From contig CM057135.1 of assembly GCA_029964075.1 (NCBI GenBank), forward strand, positions 2,217,001 to 2,281,000: a stretch of DNA of 64,000 nt. The letters are read 5' to 3'. Made by a program: the position numbers and the translations under genes. The notes below the pieces were generated by a model. The model had not been told where the DNA came from, did not search any database, and saw only the letters and a list, made by a program, of their open reading frames with translations. Shown one piece after another: positions 41,256-54,100 of this stretch; the stretch's first letter is position 1; each line of letters starts with the position of its first letter. Source of the DNA: Patiria pectinifera. Its lineage: Eukaryota > Echinodermata > Asteroidea > Valvatida > Asterinidae.

Positions 41256-43769
41256 ACCGTATTCCGCTAATCATCCGATTAGTACTGCTCTATTTTTAGC
41301 CGAATTCAGCACCTATCTTGAATCCATTGTATTGGTTTCAGAACCATTTCTCATCACCGGAGATTTTAACATACATGTGGACGTATCTAACAACTCTGAT
41401 GCAGTTCAACTGTTGGAGTTATTGGAGACAATGGGTCTACAACAGCATGTCAAACAACCAACACATGAAAAAGGACACATATTGGATCTTGTCATCACAC
41501 GTGGCTGTGACGATATAGTAGATGGTCTACCAATCTCTGACTATTTGTTTTCCGATCATTTTTCTGTTTTGTATAACTTGAAAATAGGTAAACCTGCTTT
41601 ACCGGTCAGACATGTGACTTTTATGAAAACTAAATCTGTGAACATGAATTCATTGAAAACTGATCTTGCCAATACGTTTGTGTGTTCAAAACAAACGGGG
41701 GACTTGAATGAACTGGTGCATTGTTATAACCAAACTCTTTCGAATGTATTTAATTGTCACGCTCCTCTTCAAACTAAGAATATCACAGTTAGGCCACTTG
41801 TGCCTTGGTTTAATCCCGACATTAAAATTGCCAAGAGATTGCGTCGAAAGGCAGAGAAGAAATGGTTTAATACTGGTAATATTATGGATCTCGAGACTTA
41901 TAAGACACACAGAAACCATACCACTTACCTAATGAACAAAGCTCGTCAAGAATTTTATACTAATTTTATTGAGGAGAACAGTTGTAATTCTAGACATCTT
42001 TTTAACGCTGTAAATAAACTTTTGAAACCACAAGCTAAAATTATTACATCTAACTGTAACAATCCCTGTAATTTGGCTAATGCCATGGGCCGGTTCTTCA
42101 TTCAGAAGATAACTGACATTCACGCAAAGCTTGATTCTTGTAACTTACATTCTGTGCCTGATAACAATGATTCTTACACACCTGAGCAGACACATGTAAC
42201 ATTTGACCAATTCTCACCACTTACTGAGCACAATGTGCGAGCTCTCATTGTAAAGGCTAAAAAAAAGTCTTGTTCTTCGGACCCTATGCCTATTCAGTTG
42301 GTTGTCGATTGTTTGGATGTTCTTGTGCCTGTTATTACTAGGATCATCAATCTGTCTTTAGAAACAGGAGTATTCGCAACTGATTGGAAGGAAGCCCTTG
42401 TTCGTCCTATATTGAAAAGAGACAATTTAGATTCCACAAACTTACAGAATTTTCGGCCTATTAGTAATCTCCAGTATATATCAAAGTTAACTGAAAGGGC
42501 TGTGTTTGAACAAATCCATGACCATATGACTGTTAACTCATTGTATCCACCACTTCATTCAGCCTACAGGAAAAATCATAGCACCGAATCTGCCTTACTG
42601 AAAGTGAAGAATGATATTTTAATGAAGATGAATAATCAACATGTTACTTTACTTGTACTTTTAGATCTTAGCGCTGCTTTTGACACGGTTGATCACAAAA
42701 TCTTACTCAACCGCCTTCAGTCTAAAATTGGAATATCTGGTGCAGCTTTAACCTGGTTTAATTCTTATTTAACCGGTAGGAGTCAACGTGTTTTATTGGA
42801 CGGACAATTGTCGGATAAGTTCAACTTGAATTGTGGAGTCCCACAGGGATCATGTTTGGGACCCCTCCTTTTTAGTATTTATTCATCTAAACTATTCGAC
42901 ATAGTAGAACAACATCTTCCTAACACTCACTGCTATGCTGACGACACCCAATTATACTTGTCATTTAAACCTTGTAGTTCAGACAACCAAGAGCAAGCGG
43001 TGACTGCCATGGAAAACTGTGTAAGGGATATACGACTATGGATGCTACAAGATAAACTTATGATAAACGATGCCAAAACTGAATTTATCATTATTGGTAG
43101 TCAACAGCAATTATCTAAACCGACTATATCTGGTATCAATGTGGGAGACTGTACTATATCACCTTCATTACAAGTTCGTAACTTAGGTTGCTGGTTCGAC
43201 TCAAAATTGAGTATGCATAAGCAGATTACTACCACATTCACAATATCAGAAGAATCAAGAAATACTTGTCAAGAGATGCATTGATTACTTTAGTGCATGC
43301 TTTCATAACCAGTCGCCTTGATTATTGCAACGGCCTATATGGCTTACCAAATTCACAATTAGTTAAGCTTCAACGGGTTCAGAATGCTGCAGCAAGGCTT
43401 GTTTGTGGCAAACCATCGTGGAACCATGTTAGTCCTCTACTTTATCAGTTACATTGGTTGCCTATACAATCTCGCATACACTTTAAAATCCTTCTGTTGA
43501 CCTTCAAGGCTCTTCATGATCTTGCTCCCAGATACATTATAGATATGTTGAAAGTTAAGGTCCATTCCAAGTATTCCCTGCGATCCAATGGGCGCTTGCT
43601 TTTAGATTATCCATCTGGGAGAATGCAAAAGACTATGGGGGATCGTGCATTTGCACAAGCCGCTCCCAGCTTATGGAACCAGCTACCGCCTGAAATTCAG
43701 TCTGTTCAGTCTCTAACAGTTTTTAAGACTAAGCTTAAGACTTTTCTTTTTACAAAGGCATTCGTATAA
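41203..43769 (+). pseudogene. LINE ORF: endonuclease C-terminal half and reverse transcriptase
   Basis: The endonuclease part has LITGDFNIHVD, HILDLVITRG and SDHFSVLYNL (catalytic His). The reverse transcriptase has FRPISNLQYISKL, LLDLSAAFDTVDHKILLNRL, GVPQGSCLGPLLFSIYSSKL and CYADDTQLYLS (catalytic DD). After a frame change at about 43235 the C-terminal region continues from 43266 with SRLDYCNGLYGLP, WLPIQSRIHFKILLLTFKAL and APSLWNQLPPEIQ, to a TAA at 43769. This reads as one polyprotein with the preceding frame before the lesions. Confidence 0.88.
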
Positions 43770-43996
43770 GGTTTTACTATTATCTATTTTAAATGTAGGT
43801 CTTGTTTTTGTAATTGTAAGTTTCATTGCTATGACAGTGTTTTCTAAATTATCTAGTGTTTTTTTTTTACATTTAAGATTAATGTTTAATTCGAATTTGT
43901 ATTTTTAATATTTTAGCTAATTTTGTAATGCGCATTAGAACATTTTATGGTATATGCGCATAATAAATGCAATTTTATTATTATTATTATTATTAA

Positions 43997-44231
43997 AGTA
44001 GTACGTTCACGTAGCCTCGGCCGTTTGCAATTGCGCAATCGTGTCGGTTTGGCCAATCGTGTCGGTTTGGCTTACTTCTACGGTAGGCTAGAGTAATAGT
44101 TTTGTTTGTCTTATTAAATATTTCTTGGAATTGAACCAGACAAAGACTTATTTGGTGAAAACTGTCAATATCGTGTTTAATAATGTCATGTCATGTCACA
44201 TATAAATAATAAAAAAGCGCAAATGACGACA
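43997..44231. other. No gene; 17-18 bp tandem duplication
   Basis: AATCGTGTCGGTTTGGC is repeated directly near 44036-44072. Otherwise featureless. Confidence 0.5.
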
Positions 44232-44312
44232 TCGCTGCGATACCGCACAGAGTTAAGACATTATACTCTAGTAAGGTGAACCCAGGGCGTGGGTTCGAAC
44301 CCTCAGTTGCGA
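44232..44312 (+). tRNA. tRNA-like sequence, probably a SINE head or tRNA pseudogene
   Basis: GGTTCGAACC at 44292-44301 is a perfect B box. TCGCTGC (44232-44238) and GTTGCGA (44306-44312) pair at six of seven positions, counting one wobble, as an acceptor stem around 81 nt. The D arm, anticodon arm and outer T-stem pairs are poor, so a functional tRNA is unlikely. Confidence 0.35.
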
Positions 44313-44875
44313 CTTTTCTTTCGCTTTATTTAAGGAGAAGAATTTCACTCAAAGAAGTGTTCAATCAAAATGCAAAGTTGAAAATTTTCGTCTGAAATAT
44401 TATCTTTCCCATTTAAACTGTAAACTTTAAACAGTTCCACAGTATTCTATCGAGCTCGCACAATGGTGGTTATTTCTAAAGTGGATTACGATGTTGTTTT
44501 TTAAGACATGCATAGGAATAATGTTGTGATTTTTGTTAAAATTTCATTCACAGAATCTGCTTGCCTTGCAAAGGAACTGATGTTTTGTAGAATAGATAGA
44601 CGGTTCACAAAATGTTGTTGATGTTGATAAACTGCGGATTGAACAAGACGGCCCCACAACTCTGAGCTTTGGATCCGAAGTTAGCATGTGGTGGCAGCCA
44701 CAAATGAAGTGGTGGCAGCCACAAATGAAGTGGTTGCATGGAAGGGTGGTCACTTTTGATGGTAACCAGGAGGACATCAGTAGTTAAAACGAGGATGAAG
44801 ACAACATTCCACTGACCGAGTTGATAAGTATACGATCATCTGTTATGGTAGAGGTCACTGATGTACCAATTAACA
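44313..44875. other. No gene; 21-bp tandem duplication
   Basis: GTGGCAGCCACAAATGAAGTG occurs twice in tandem near 44690-44735, and each copy contains the palindrome GTGGCAGCCAC. No domain is seen in short open frames on either strand. Confidence 0.5.
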
Positions 44876-45005
44876 GTTGACTGATGTGATGTGGGATATG
44901 ACGTTTTGAACAACCTCGGGGACAAATAACACCCTCGGCTTCGCCTCGGGCACTATGCGTCCCTCGGGTGTTCAAAACGTCATATCCCACATCACATCAG
45001 TCAAC
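44876..45005. mobile_element. Palindromic miniature element with 37-bp perfect arms
   Basis: The left arm (44876-44912, GTTGACTGATGTGATGTGGG...) and the right arm (44969-45005) are exact inverses over 37 bp around a 56-bp spacer. The spacer itself has a CCCTCGG...CCTCGGG hairpin. This is a foldback-type miniature element. No target duplication is obvious; CAGTTG/CAACTG words lie just outside both arms. Confidence 0.75.
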
Positions 45006-45116
45006 AACTGTTTTGTCATACCTCTGTCTTGATGATGTGTTTTACTTGTTTTTCTAAGGGAAACTGAAGGAATCTTTGAAAAATTTTCTTTCAACATATA
45101 TAGATGTAGGGGCATT

Positions 45117-45173
45117 AAAACAAGCTTAGATGTAGGGGCATTAAAACAAGCTTAAGTTCAGGGAAATTTGGGG
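45117..45173. repeat. 27-bp tandem duplication
   Basis: GATGTAGGGGCATTAAAACA plus AGCTTA occurs twice head to tail just left of the recombinase fragment. It is non-coding. Confidence 0.7.
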
Positions 45174-45223
45174 TACAGGTTTTACAAGTTTAATAAAAAA
45201 AAAATGTTATCCCCTGGCATATT

Positions 45224-45760
45224 TTATAGTGGTAGTGACAATGAATAAAAACCTGGTTTGTAGTGACAACGATGCAGACCCTTAAAAGAAAGAAATTTAT
45301 ATGCTCGGTAGGCAGTTTCCGATGCCACACAATTTTGATCTGCTACAATGTCAATCCCCCGATGCTTTTTAAGTTGTCGGCTTATTCCATAACGGATTCC
45401 ACTTAGGCCATTTCTGTGGTATGATGTCCATTTCTTTTTGTTAACGTTTCCAAAAAAGTCTTCAAGAAGACTGTCCAGTTCTTTCACAGGAAGTGTCTCG
45501 ACACGAGTGTCCCTGCCCGTTTCTTCGCAAAATTCTCGTACAACGCGGACTGCGTAGTCGGTACAACGTTTGGTGTTCGATGAGTCTTGTTCAAAAGCTA
45601 AATCTTTTATTTGTTGTTTGGAGCGGCTCAAAAACCTTTTTTGGGGGCGGAGAATCTGTGCCTCCGGGCTCAGCTGACATGTTGAGGCTGATGAGGATCG
45701 TATACGAAAAAAACTAACTGTGTCAGCTCTGCATTTCCGAAGTTCTGAAGGCCTAGGCAC
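45224..45760 (-). pseudogene. Crypton-type tyrosine recombinase, N-terminal DNA-binding domain (KIAA1958-like)
   Basis: The 178-codon frame contains NTKRCTDYAVRVVREFCEE, LPVKELDSLLEDFFGNVNKK and SYHRNGLSGIRYGISRQLKK, the helical core-binding domain that precedes the catalytic domain in Crypton-derived proteins of animals. The catalytic R..H..R..Y domain is absent, and the frame ends 30 residues after the domain in low-quality sequence. It may be a single exon of a larger gene or a truncated element. The first 45 residues look less conserved and may be intronic or upstream sequence. Confidence 0.6.
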
Positions 45761-46006
45761 CGTTACTAGAGTCAGTCAAAACGTAAACATAATCTTAATG
45801 CTGCTCGTCGCTGGCCGCCAAATTAAAGTAAATATCGTCTGCAAATGCACTGCTCCCTCACTGCCATACATTATATTGTGGAACGTGAAAGTACTGCGGA
45901 ATACCAGTGAGTACAAGTATAGTCTGGTTTAAACGCGGTCCGCGCATAATGGTTTGGACTGTGGGGCGGGGACTAGTCTACATGTACATGCATGTGATAT
46001 CACAAT
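45761..46006. other. No gene recognised
   Basis: Non-coding spacer with no repeat or domain noticed. Confidence 0.4.
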
Positions 46007-46621
46007 GTGACATACAACGGGAGTGTGCCATGCATATTTATCGCCCGGTCAGGTGATCGTCCTGGGCCAATGAAAATACAGTATAAAGACGGAGGTATGA
46101 CAATGACGGATGAAGACCCACACTTGTCCCAAAAGTGTGAGACATTTGATTGCGAGAAAGAAGTATGGGCACTGGGCAGCCTGCATCTCCTGTATGTGTC
46201 TACTGTGTTTTTTATCGTTTCGAGTCCAGCTCCCCCTGCCACGTTCACAACAAAATGGTTCTTTCTTCTAACAGTAGCATTAGCCATTCGAAACCTTGTA
46301 AAAAAACAACAATCAGAATGCTCAAATTACTCAGCAGAGATCATTAACACTGATGACATCTCAATCACTGATCTTTTCACCACCGATGAGGCAAATCTTG
46401 ACGCTTTTCTTCCACTTTTCGAGTCCAACTCAAGCACTGTGACAGAGCGGTCTTCATCATCCGATACCTCGGATTTAATGATGCCCGAAAGTTTTACTGT
46501 AGAACGAGAACGGCGTGAAGATTTGAGCGAAAGTCTAGAGAATCCAGTCGTGAACCCTCACAGTGCAAAGGAAGTAAGGAGCCATGGACTGCCTCATACA
46601 TCTTCTAAGACCCACAGTTAA
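46007..46621 (+). CDS. Unrecognised 204-codon frame
   Basis: The frame has two short hydrophobic stretches (ALGSLHLLYVSTVFFIVSS and WFFLLTVALAIRNLV) and an acidic Ser/Thr-rich C-terminal half (ITDLFTTDEANLDAFLPLF). That half resembles an acidic activation-type segment. No family is recognised and no supporting gene structure is visible, so it may be fortuitous. Confidence 0.25.
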   Translation: MTYNGSVPCIFIARSGDRPGPMKIQYKDGGMTMTDEDPHLSQKCETFDCEKEVWALGSLHLLYVSTVFFIVSSPAPPATFTTKWFFLLTVALAIRNLVKKQQSECSNYSAEIINTDDISITDLFTTDEANLDAFLPLFESNSSTVTERSSSSDTSDLMMPESFTVERERREDLSESLENPVVNPHSAKEVRSHGLPHTSSKTHS

Positions 46622-47412
46622 ATGCCGGGGCGCAGGGGACTTAAAGCTGGTTGTAGTGGATCCTGCAGAAAAAAAACCAATGAAACGCGGTTCAATATCA
46701 TCATCTCGCCGTCATGCATTGCAAGACGCATACTTAGGCGAGGCGTCATAAATAAATTAACCGTTCGCACGCGTGCGCACGCTAGGAACGGGGCCCTTTG
46801 TTACATCTACCTCCCGTTCGCACGCGTGCTCACGGCATCCCGTTCCGAACGCGTTCTTATACAACAAAAGGCCAGTCACGGTCCCTGCACATACGAAGAG
46901 CTCATCGGCACTAAAAGTATCAGACAAACCTTCTCGTCGCTACAGGCTAGCCCGTACAGTACAGGGGGAACGTATAAAAATACGGGCACCTTGAACGGGG
47001 AAAGCAGTCTTTTGCAAACCTTACTATTAGTATGTAAAAACCTTGAATATTCGATTTATAATTCGCTGATCGTGTGTACAAGGCCAGTTTATAACATCAG
47101 TCAGCAAACTTCTTACAATGTTTAAACTTGTTTTTGTGAACATTATATGTAGTACCGTACCTGCTAATTTACATTTCCGTGCTTGTACCCAAAAAAAAAA
47201 GAATACTCGCACTTCGTTTTACATAAAACATGGAGGAAGGAATAGAGTGTTAAACGTCTCAATTATTTTTTGGGTTGGATACGATCTAGTGTAGTATGTC
47301 TGGTTTTCTCAATTTTTATTTTAAAACGACTTTATCTTCTTCGTCTGTTTTCATTTCTGAACTTCAAACGCGTTTTTCAGTAGATTCCATGGTAAAATTT
47401 AACAAATTACAA
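46622..47412. other. No gene; repeated CGTTCGCACGCGTGC palindromic words
   Basis: Near 46760-46860 CCGTTCGCACGCGTGC occurs twice, each with the palindrome GCACGCGTGC. The rest is AT-rich and non-coding up to the satellite boundary. Confidence 0.45.
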
Positions 47413-48120
47413 AATGCAAATCGTGATTTGGCCGGCGCAGGCAATTTCGGACCGATTTACTGGTCTGCACCCTATAGAGAAGCGAGGTTTTGAAAAATTT
47501 CTCCAAACCACTTGTACGGCACGAGGAAGGATGGATGACTCATATTTCATCAAAAAATTGCGAGAAAAAAAATCTCTGACTGCGATTTCTGGCCTGAAAA
47601 CAAGCCCTCTGTTTGCGGCTACCTTACTGTAGGGCGCCCCCAACGGGCGTTAATTGAGTTTTTTGCTCCTTCCGACCCCAAATTACCCCCCCCCCCTTGT
47701 TCGCTCGAAATTGCTGTGATCGGAGGACGGTCCATCGGCCCTATTCAGATTTTGGGCGCATTTGTTGCGGAACCGCCATTGGTGAACCCTTTTGAAACGC
47801 CTCCCCCCCCCCCCCCATCCCAGGTTCCACTCATATTTCATCAAAAAATTGCGAGAAAAAAAATCTCTGACTGCGATTTCTTGCCTGAAAACAAGCCCTC
47901 TGTTTGCGGCTACCTTACTGTAGGGCGCCCCCAACGGGCGTTAATTGAGTTTTTGCTCCTTCTGACCCCAAATTACCCCCCCCCCCCTTGTTCGCTCGTG
48001 ATCGGAGGACGGTCCATCGGCCCTATTCAGATTTTGGGCGCATTTGTTGCGGAACCGCCATTGGTGAACCCTTTTGAAACGCTGCCCCCCCCACTCCCCC
48101 GTCCCGCCCCCCTGAAAAAA
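47413..48120. repeat. Irregular first copies of the satellite
   Basis: The array starts abruptly at ATGCAAATCGTGATTTGG. The first copy stops after CCCAGGTTCC (about 47828) and is fused directly to an internal point of a second copy (ACTCATATTTCATC), so about 550 bp of the unit are missing at the join. The second copy also lacks about nine bases near 47998. Confidence 0.85.
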
Positions 48121-51100
48121 AAAACACTCCGCAAACATTTTGACAACAAACGGTGGAAGGCGCCATTTTGAAACTACAGGTAGCAGACCAGTAAATAAAC
48201 TTCCATAGACCCCAATGGTAAATGCTCCCACTTCAAAAATTCGGGAAAAATACTCACAACTCTCCAAGGTGTTCGAGACACACATCAAATTAAAGCTTAT
48301 TTCATCATCTTTCAATTTCTGTTCAATTTACGGGGGGTCAACTCATGACTTTTAGGAGAAATTTCCATCTGAAGACGATCACCCCTGAAAATAGTCTTGA
48401 AGCCCATCTCCATTTTAAAAAACGATGCCTACACTCCATTGCAAAGTAGAGCGCTTTTAGGGTCCAAATTACATCAAAATTACACAGAACTGCAAGCTCC
48501 AAGTCCTGTGCACGGTTTCCATCCATATTTTTAACAAACCCTCAAGTTCATGGCCCACAGCATGCTCAAATACCGAAGATTTTGAGGGCATGCATATCGT
48601 GATTTGGCCGGCGCAGGCAATTTCGGACCGATTTACTGGTCTGCACCCTATAGAGAAGCGAGGTTTTGAAAAATTTCTCCAAACCACTTGTACGGCACGA
48701 GGAAGGATGGATGACTCATATTTCATCAAAAAATTGCGAGAAAAAAAATCTCTGACTGCGATTTCTTGCCTGAAAACAAGCGCTCTGTTTGCGGCTACCT
48801 TACTGTAGGGCGCCCCCAACGGGCGTTAATTGAGGTTTTGCTCCTTCTGACCCCAAATTACCCCCCCCCCCCCTTGTTCGCTCGAAATTGCTGTGATCGG
48901 AGGACGGTCCATCGGCCCTATTCAGATTTTGGGCGCATTTGTTGCGGAACCGCCATTGGTGACCCCTTTTGAAACGCTGCCCCCCCCATCCCAGGTTCCG
49001 CCCCCCTGAAAAAAAAAACACTCCGCAAACATTTTGACAACAAACGGTGGAAGGCGCCATTTTGAAACTACAGGTAGCAGACCAGTAAATAAACTTCCAT
49101 AGACCCCAATGGTAAATGCTCCCACTTCAAAAATTCGGGAAAAATACTCACAACTCTCCAAGGTGTTCGAGACACACATCAAATTAAAGCTTATTTCATC
49201 ATCTTTCAATTTCTGTTCAATTTACGGGGGGTCAACTCATGACTTTTAGGAGAAATTTCCATCTGAAGACGATCACCCCTGAAAATAGTCCTGAAGTCCA
49301 TCTCCATTTTGAAAAACGATGCCTACACTCCATTGCAAAGTAGAGCGCTTTTAGGGTCCAAATTACATCAAAATTACACAGAACTGCAAGCTCCAAGTCC
49401 TGTGCACGGTTTCCATCCATATTTTTAACAAGCCCTCAAGTTCATGGCCCACAGCATGCTCAAATACCGAAGATTTTGAGGGCATGGAAATCGTGAGTTG
49501 GCAGGCGCAGGCAATTTCGGACCGATTTACTGGTCTGCACCCTATAGAGAAGCGAGGTTTTGAAAAATTTCTCCAAACCACTTGTACGGCACGAGGAAGG
49601 ATGGATGACTCATATTTCATCAAAAAATTCCGAGAAAAAAAATCTCTGACTGCGATTTCTTGCCTGAAAACAAGCCCTCTGTTTGCGGCTACCTTACTGT
49701 AGGGCGCCCCCAACGGGCGTTAATTGAGTTTTTGCTCCTTCTGACCCCAAATTACCCCCCCCCCCCTTGTTCGCTCGAAATTGCTGTGATCGGAGGACGG
49801 TCCATCGGCCCTATTCAGATTTTGGGCGCATTTGTTGCGGAACCGCCATTGGTGAACCCTTTTGAAACGCTGCCCCCCCCCCCATCCCAGGTTCCGCCCC
49901 CCTGAAAAAAAAACACTCCGCAAACATTTTGACAACAAACGGTGGAAGGCGCCATTTTGAAACTACAGGTAGCAGACCAGTAAATAAACTTCCATAGACC
50001 CCAATGGTAAATGCTCCCACTTCAAAATTATTTTAAAATACTCACAGCTCTCTCAGGTATTCCAGACACGCATCAAATTAAAGCTTATTTCATCATCTTT
50101 CAATTTCTGTTCATTTTAAGGCGGGTCAACTCATGACTTTTAGGAGAAATTTCCATCTGAAGACGATCACCCCTGAAAATAGTCTTGAAGCCCATCTCCA
50201 TTTTAAAAAACGATGCCTACACTCCATTGCAAAGTAGAGCGCTTTTAGGGTCCAAATTACATCAAAATTGCACAGAACTGCAAGCTCCAAGTCCTGTGCA
50301 CGGTTTCCATCCATATTTTTAACAAACCCTCAAGTTCATGGCCCACAGCATGCTCAAATACCGAAGATTTTGAGGGCATGCATATCGTGATTTGGCCGGC
50401 GCAGGCAATTTCGGACCGATTTACTGGTCTGCACCCTATAGAGAAGCGAGGTTTTGAAAAATTTCTCCAAACCACTTGTACGGCACGAGGAAGGATGGAT
50501 GACTCATATTTCATCAAAAAATTGCGAGAAAAAAAATCTCTGACTGCGATTTCTTGCCTGAAAACAAGCCCTCTGTTTGCGGCTACCTTACTGTAGGGCG
50601 CCCCCAACGGGCGTTAATTGGGTTTTTGCCCCTTCTGACCCCAAATTACCCCCCCCCCCCCTTGTTCGCTCGAAATTGCTGTGATCGGAGGACGGTCCAT
50701 CGGCCCTATTCAGATTTTGGGCGCATTTGTTGCGGAACCGCCATTGGTGACCCCTTTTGAAACGCTGTCCCCCGCCCCCGGTTCCGCCCCCTGAAAAAAA
50801 ACACTCCGCAAACATTTTGACAACAAACGGTGGAAGGCGCCATTTTGAAACTACAGGTAGCAGACCAGTAAATAAACTTCCATAGACCCCAATGGTAAAT
50901 GCTCCCACTTCAAAAATTCGGGAAAAATACTCACAACTCTCCAAGGTGTTCGAGACACACATCAAATTAAAGCTTATTTCATCATCTTTCAATTTCTGTT
51001 CAATTTACGGGGTCAACTCATGACTTTTAGGAGAAAGTTCCATCTGAAGACGATCACCCCTGAAAATAGTCTTGAAGCCCATCTCCATTTTAAAACACGA

Positions 51101-54100
51101 TGCCTACACTCCATTGCAAAGTAGAGCGCTTTTAGGGTCCAAATTACATCAAAATTACACAGAACTGCAAGCTCCAAGTCCTGTGCACGGTTTCCATCCA
51201 TATTTTTAACAAACCCTCAAGTTCATGGCCCACAGCATGCTCAAATACCGAAGATTTTGAGGGCATGCATATCGTGATTTGGCCGGCGCAGGCAATTTCG
51301 GACCGATTTACTGGTCTGCACCCTATAGAGAAGCGAGGTTTTGAAAAATTTCTCCAAACCACTTGTACGGCACGAGGAAGGATGGATGACTCATATTTCA
51401 TCAAAAATTGCGAAAAAAATCTCTGACTGCGATTTCTTGCCTGAAAACAAGCCCTCTGTTTGCGGCTACCTTACTGTAGGGCGCCCCCAACGGGCGTTAA
51501 TTGAGTTTTGCTCCTTCTGACCCCAAATTACCCCCTTGTTCGCTCGAAATTGCTGTGATCGGAGGACGGTCCATCGGCCCTATTCAGATTTTGGGCGCAT
51601 TTGTTGCGGAACCGCCATTGGTGAACCCTTTGAAACGCTGCCCCCATCCCAGGTTCCGCCCCTGAAAAAAAAAACACTCCGCAAACATTTTGACAACAAA
51701 CGGTGGAAGGCGCCATTTTGAAACTACAGGTAGCAGACCAGTAAATAAACTTCCATTGACCCCAATGGTAAATGCTCCACTTCCAAAAATCAGCCAAAAT
51801 ACTCACAACTCTCCAAGGTGTTTCAAACACACATCCAATTTAAAACTTATTTCATCATCTTTCAATTTCTGTTCAATTTACGGGGGGTCAACTCATGACT
51901 TTTAGGAGAAATTTCCATCTGAAGACGATCACCCCTGAAAATAGTCTTGAAGCCCATCTCCATTTTAAAAAACGATGCCTACACTCCATTGCAAAGTAGA
52001 GCGCTTTTAGGGTCCAAATTACATCAAAATTACACAGAACTGCAAGCTCCAAGTCCTGTGCACGGTTTCCATCCATATTTTTAACAAACCCTCAAGTTCA
52101 TGGCCCACAGCATGCTCAAATACCGAAGATTTTGAGGGCATGCATATCGTGATTTGGCCGGCGCAGGCAATTTCGGACCGATTTACTGGTCTGCACCCTA
52201 TAGAAGCGAGGTTTGAAAAATTTCTCCAAACCACTTGTACGGCACGAGGAAGGATGGATGACTCATATTTCATCAAAAAATTGCGAGAAAAAAAATCTCT
52301 GACTGCGATTTCTTGCCTGAAAACAAGCGCTCTGTTTGCGGCTACCTTACTGTAGGGCGCCCCCAACGGGCGTTAATTGAGGTTTTGCTCCTTCTGACCC
52401 CAAATTACCCCCCCCCCCCTTGTTCGCTCGAAATTGCTGTGATCGGAGGACGGTCCATCGGCCCTATTCAGATTTTGGGCGCATTTGTTGCGGAACCGCC
52501 ATTGGTGACCCCTTTTGAAACGCTGCCCCCCATCCCAGGTTCCGCCCCCCTGAAAAAAACACTCCGCAAACGTTTTGACAACAAGCGATGGAAGGCGCCA
52601 TTGTGAAACTACAGGTAGCAGACCAGTAAATAAACTTCCATAGACCCCAATGGTAAATGCTCCCACTTCAAAAATTCGGGAAAAATACTCACAACTCTCC
52701 AAGGTGTTCGAGACACACATCAAATTAAAGCTTATTTCATCATCTTTCAATTTCTGTTCAATTTACGGGGGGTCAACTCATGACTTTTAGGAGAAATTTC
52801 CATCTGAAGACGATCACCCCTGAAAATAGTCCTGAAGTCCATCTCCATTTTGAAAAACGATGCCTACACTCCATTGCAAAGTAGAGCGCTTTTAGGGTCC
52901 AAATTACATCAAAATTACACAGAACTGCAAGCTCCAAGTCCTGTGCACGGTTTCCATCCATATTTTTAACAAGCCCTCAAGTTCATGGCCCACAGCATGC
53001 TCAAATACCGAAGATTTTGAGGGCATGGAAATCGTGATTTGGCCGGCGCAGGCAATTTCGGACCGATTTACTGGTCTGCACCCTATAGAGAAGCGAGGTT
53101 TTGAAAAATTTCTCCAAACCACTTGTACGGCACGAGGAAGGATGGATGACTCATATTTCATCAAAAAATTCCGAGAAAAAAAATCTCTGACTGCGATTTC
53201 TTGCCTGAAAACAAGCCCTCTGTTTGCGGCTACCTTACTGTAGGGCGCCCCCAACGGGCGTTAATTGAGTTTTTGCTCCTTCTGACCCCAAATTACCCCC
53301 CCCCCCCTTGTTCGCTCGAAATTGCTGTGATCGGAGGACGGTCCATCGGCCCTATTCAGATTTTGGGCGCATTTGTTGCGGAACCGCCATTGGTGAACCC
53401 TTTTGAAACGCTGCCCCCCAAAATCCCAGGTTCCGCCCCCTGAAAAAACACTCCGCAAACATTTTGACAACAAACGGTGGAAGGCGCCATTTTGAAACTA
53501 CAGGTAGCAGACCAGTAAATAAACTTCCATAGACCCCAATGGTAAATGCTCCCACTTCAAAAATTCGGGAAAAATACTCACAACTCTCCAAGGTGTTCGA
53601 GACACACATCAAATTAAAGCTTATTTCATCATCTTTCAATTTCTGTTCAATTTACGGGGGGTTAACTCATGACTTTTAGGAGAAATTTCCATCTGAAGAC
53701 GATCACCCCTGAAAATAGTCTTGAAGCCAATCTCCATTTTAAAAAACGATGCCTACACTCCATTGCAAAGTAGAGCGCTTTTAGGGTCCAAATTACATCA
53801 AAATTACACAGAACTGCAAGCTCAAAGTCCTGTGCACGGTTTCCATCCATATTTTTAACAAACCCTCAAGTTCATGGCCCACAGCATGCTCAAATACCGA
53901 AGATTTTGAGGGCATGCATATCGTGATTTGGCCGGCGCAGGCAATTTCGGACCGATTTACTGGTCTGCACCCTATAGAGAAGCGAGGTTTTGAAAAATTT
54001 CTCCAAACCACTTGTACGGCACGAGGAAGGATGGATGACTCATATTTCATCAAAAAATTGCGAGAAAAAAAATCTCTGACTGCGATTTCTTGCCTGAAAA

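Larger units (their letters stand above)
40203..43996 (+). mobile_element. CR1/L2-like LINE with 2A-like leader, nearly full length
   Basis: A leader peptide, an AP endonuclease, a reverse transcriptase and a C-terminal region follow in order on the plus strand, ending in a (TTA)n tail at 43977-43996 after AATAAATGC. Two small lesions (a 34-bp duplication near 41200 and a one-base loss near 43235) are the only disruptions I see, so the insertion is relatively young. Confidence 0.85.

Noticed and set aside
44232..44312. Functional tRNA gene
   Set aside because: D and anticodon arms do not form properly and the T stem is weak, so only a tRNA-derived relic is supported.
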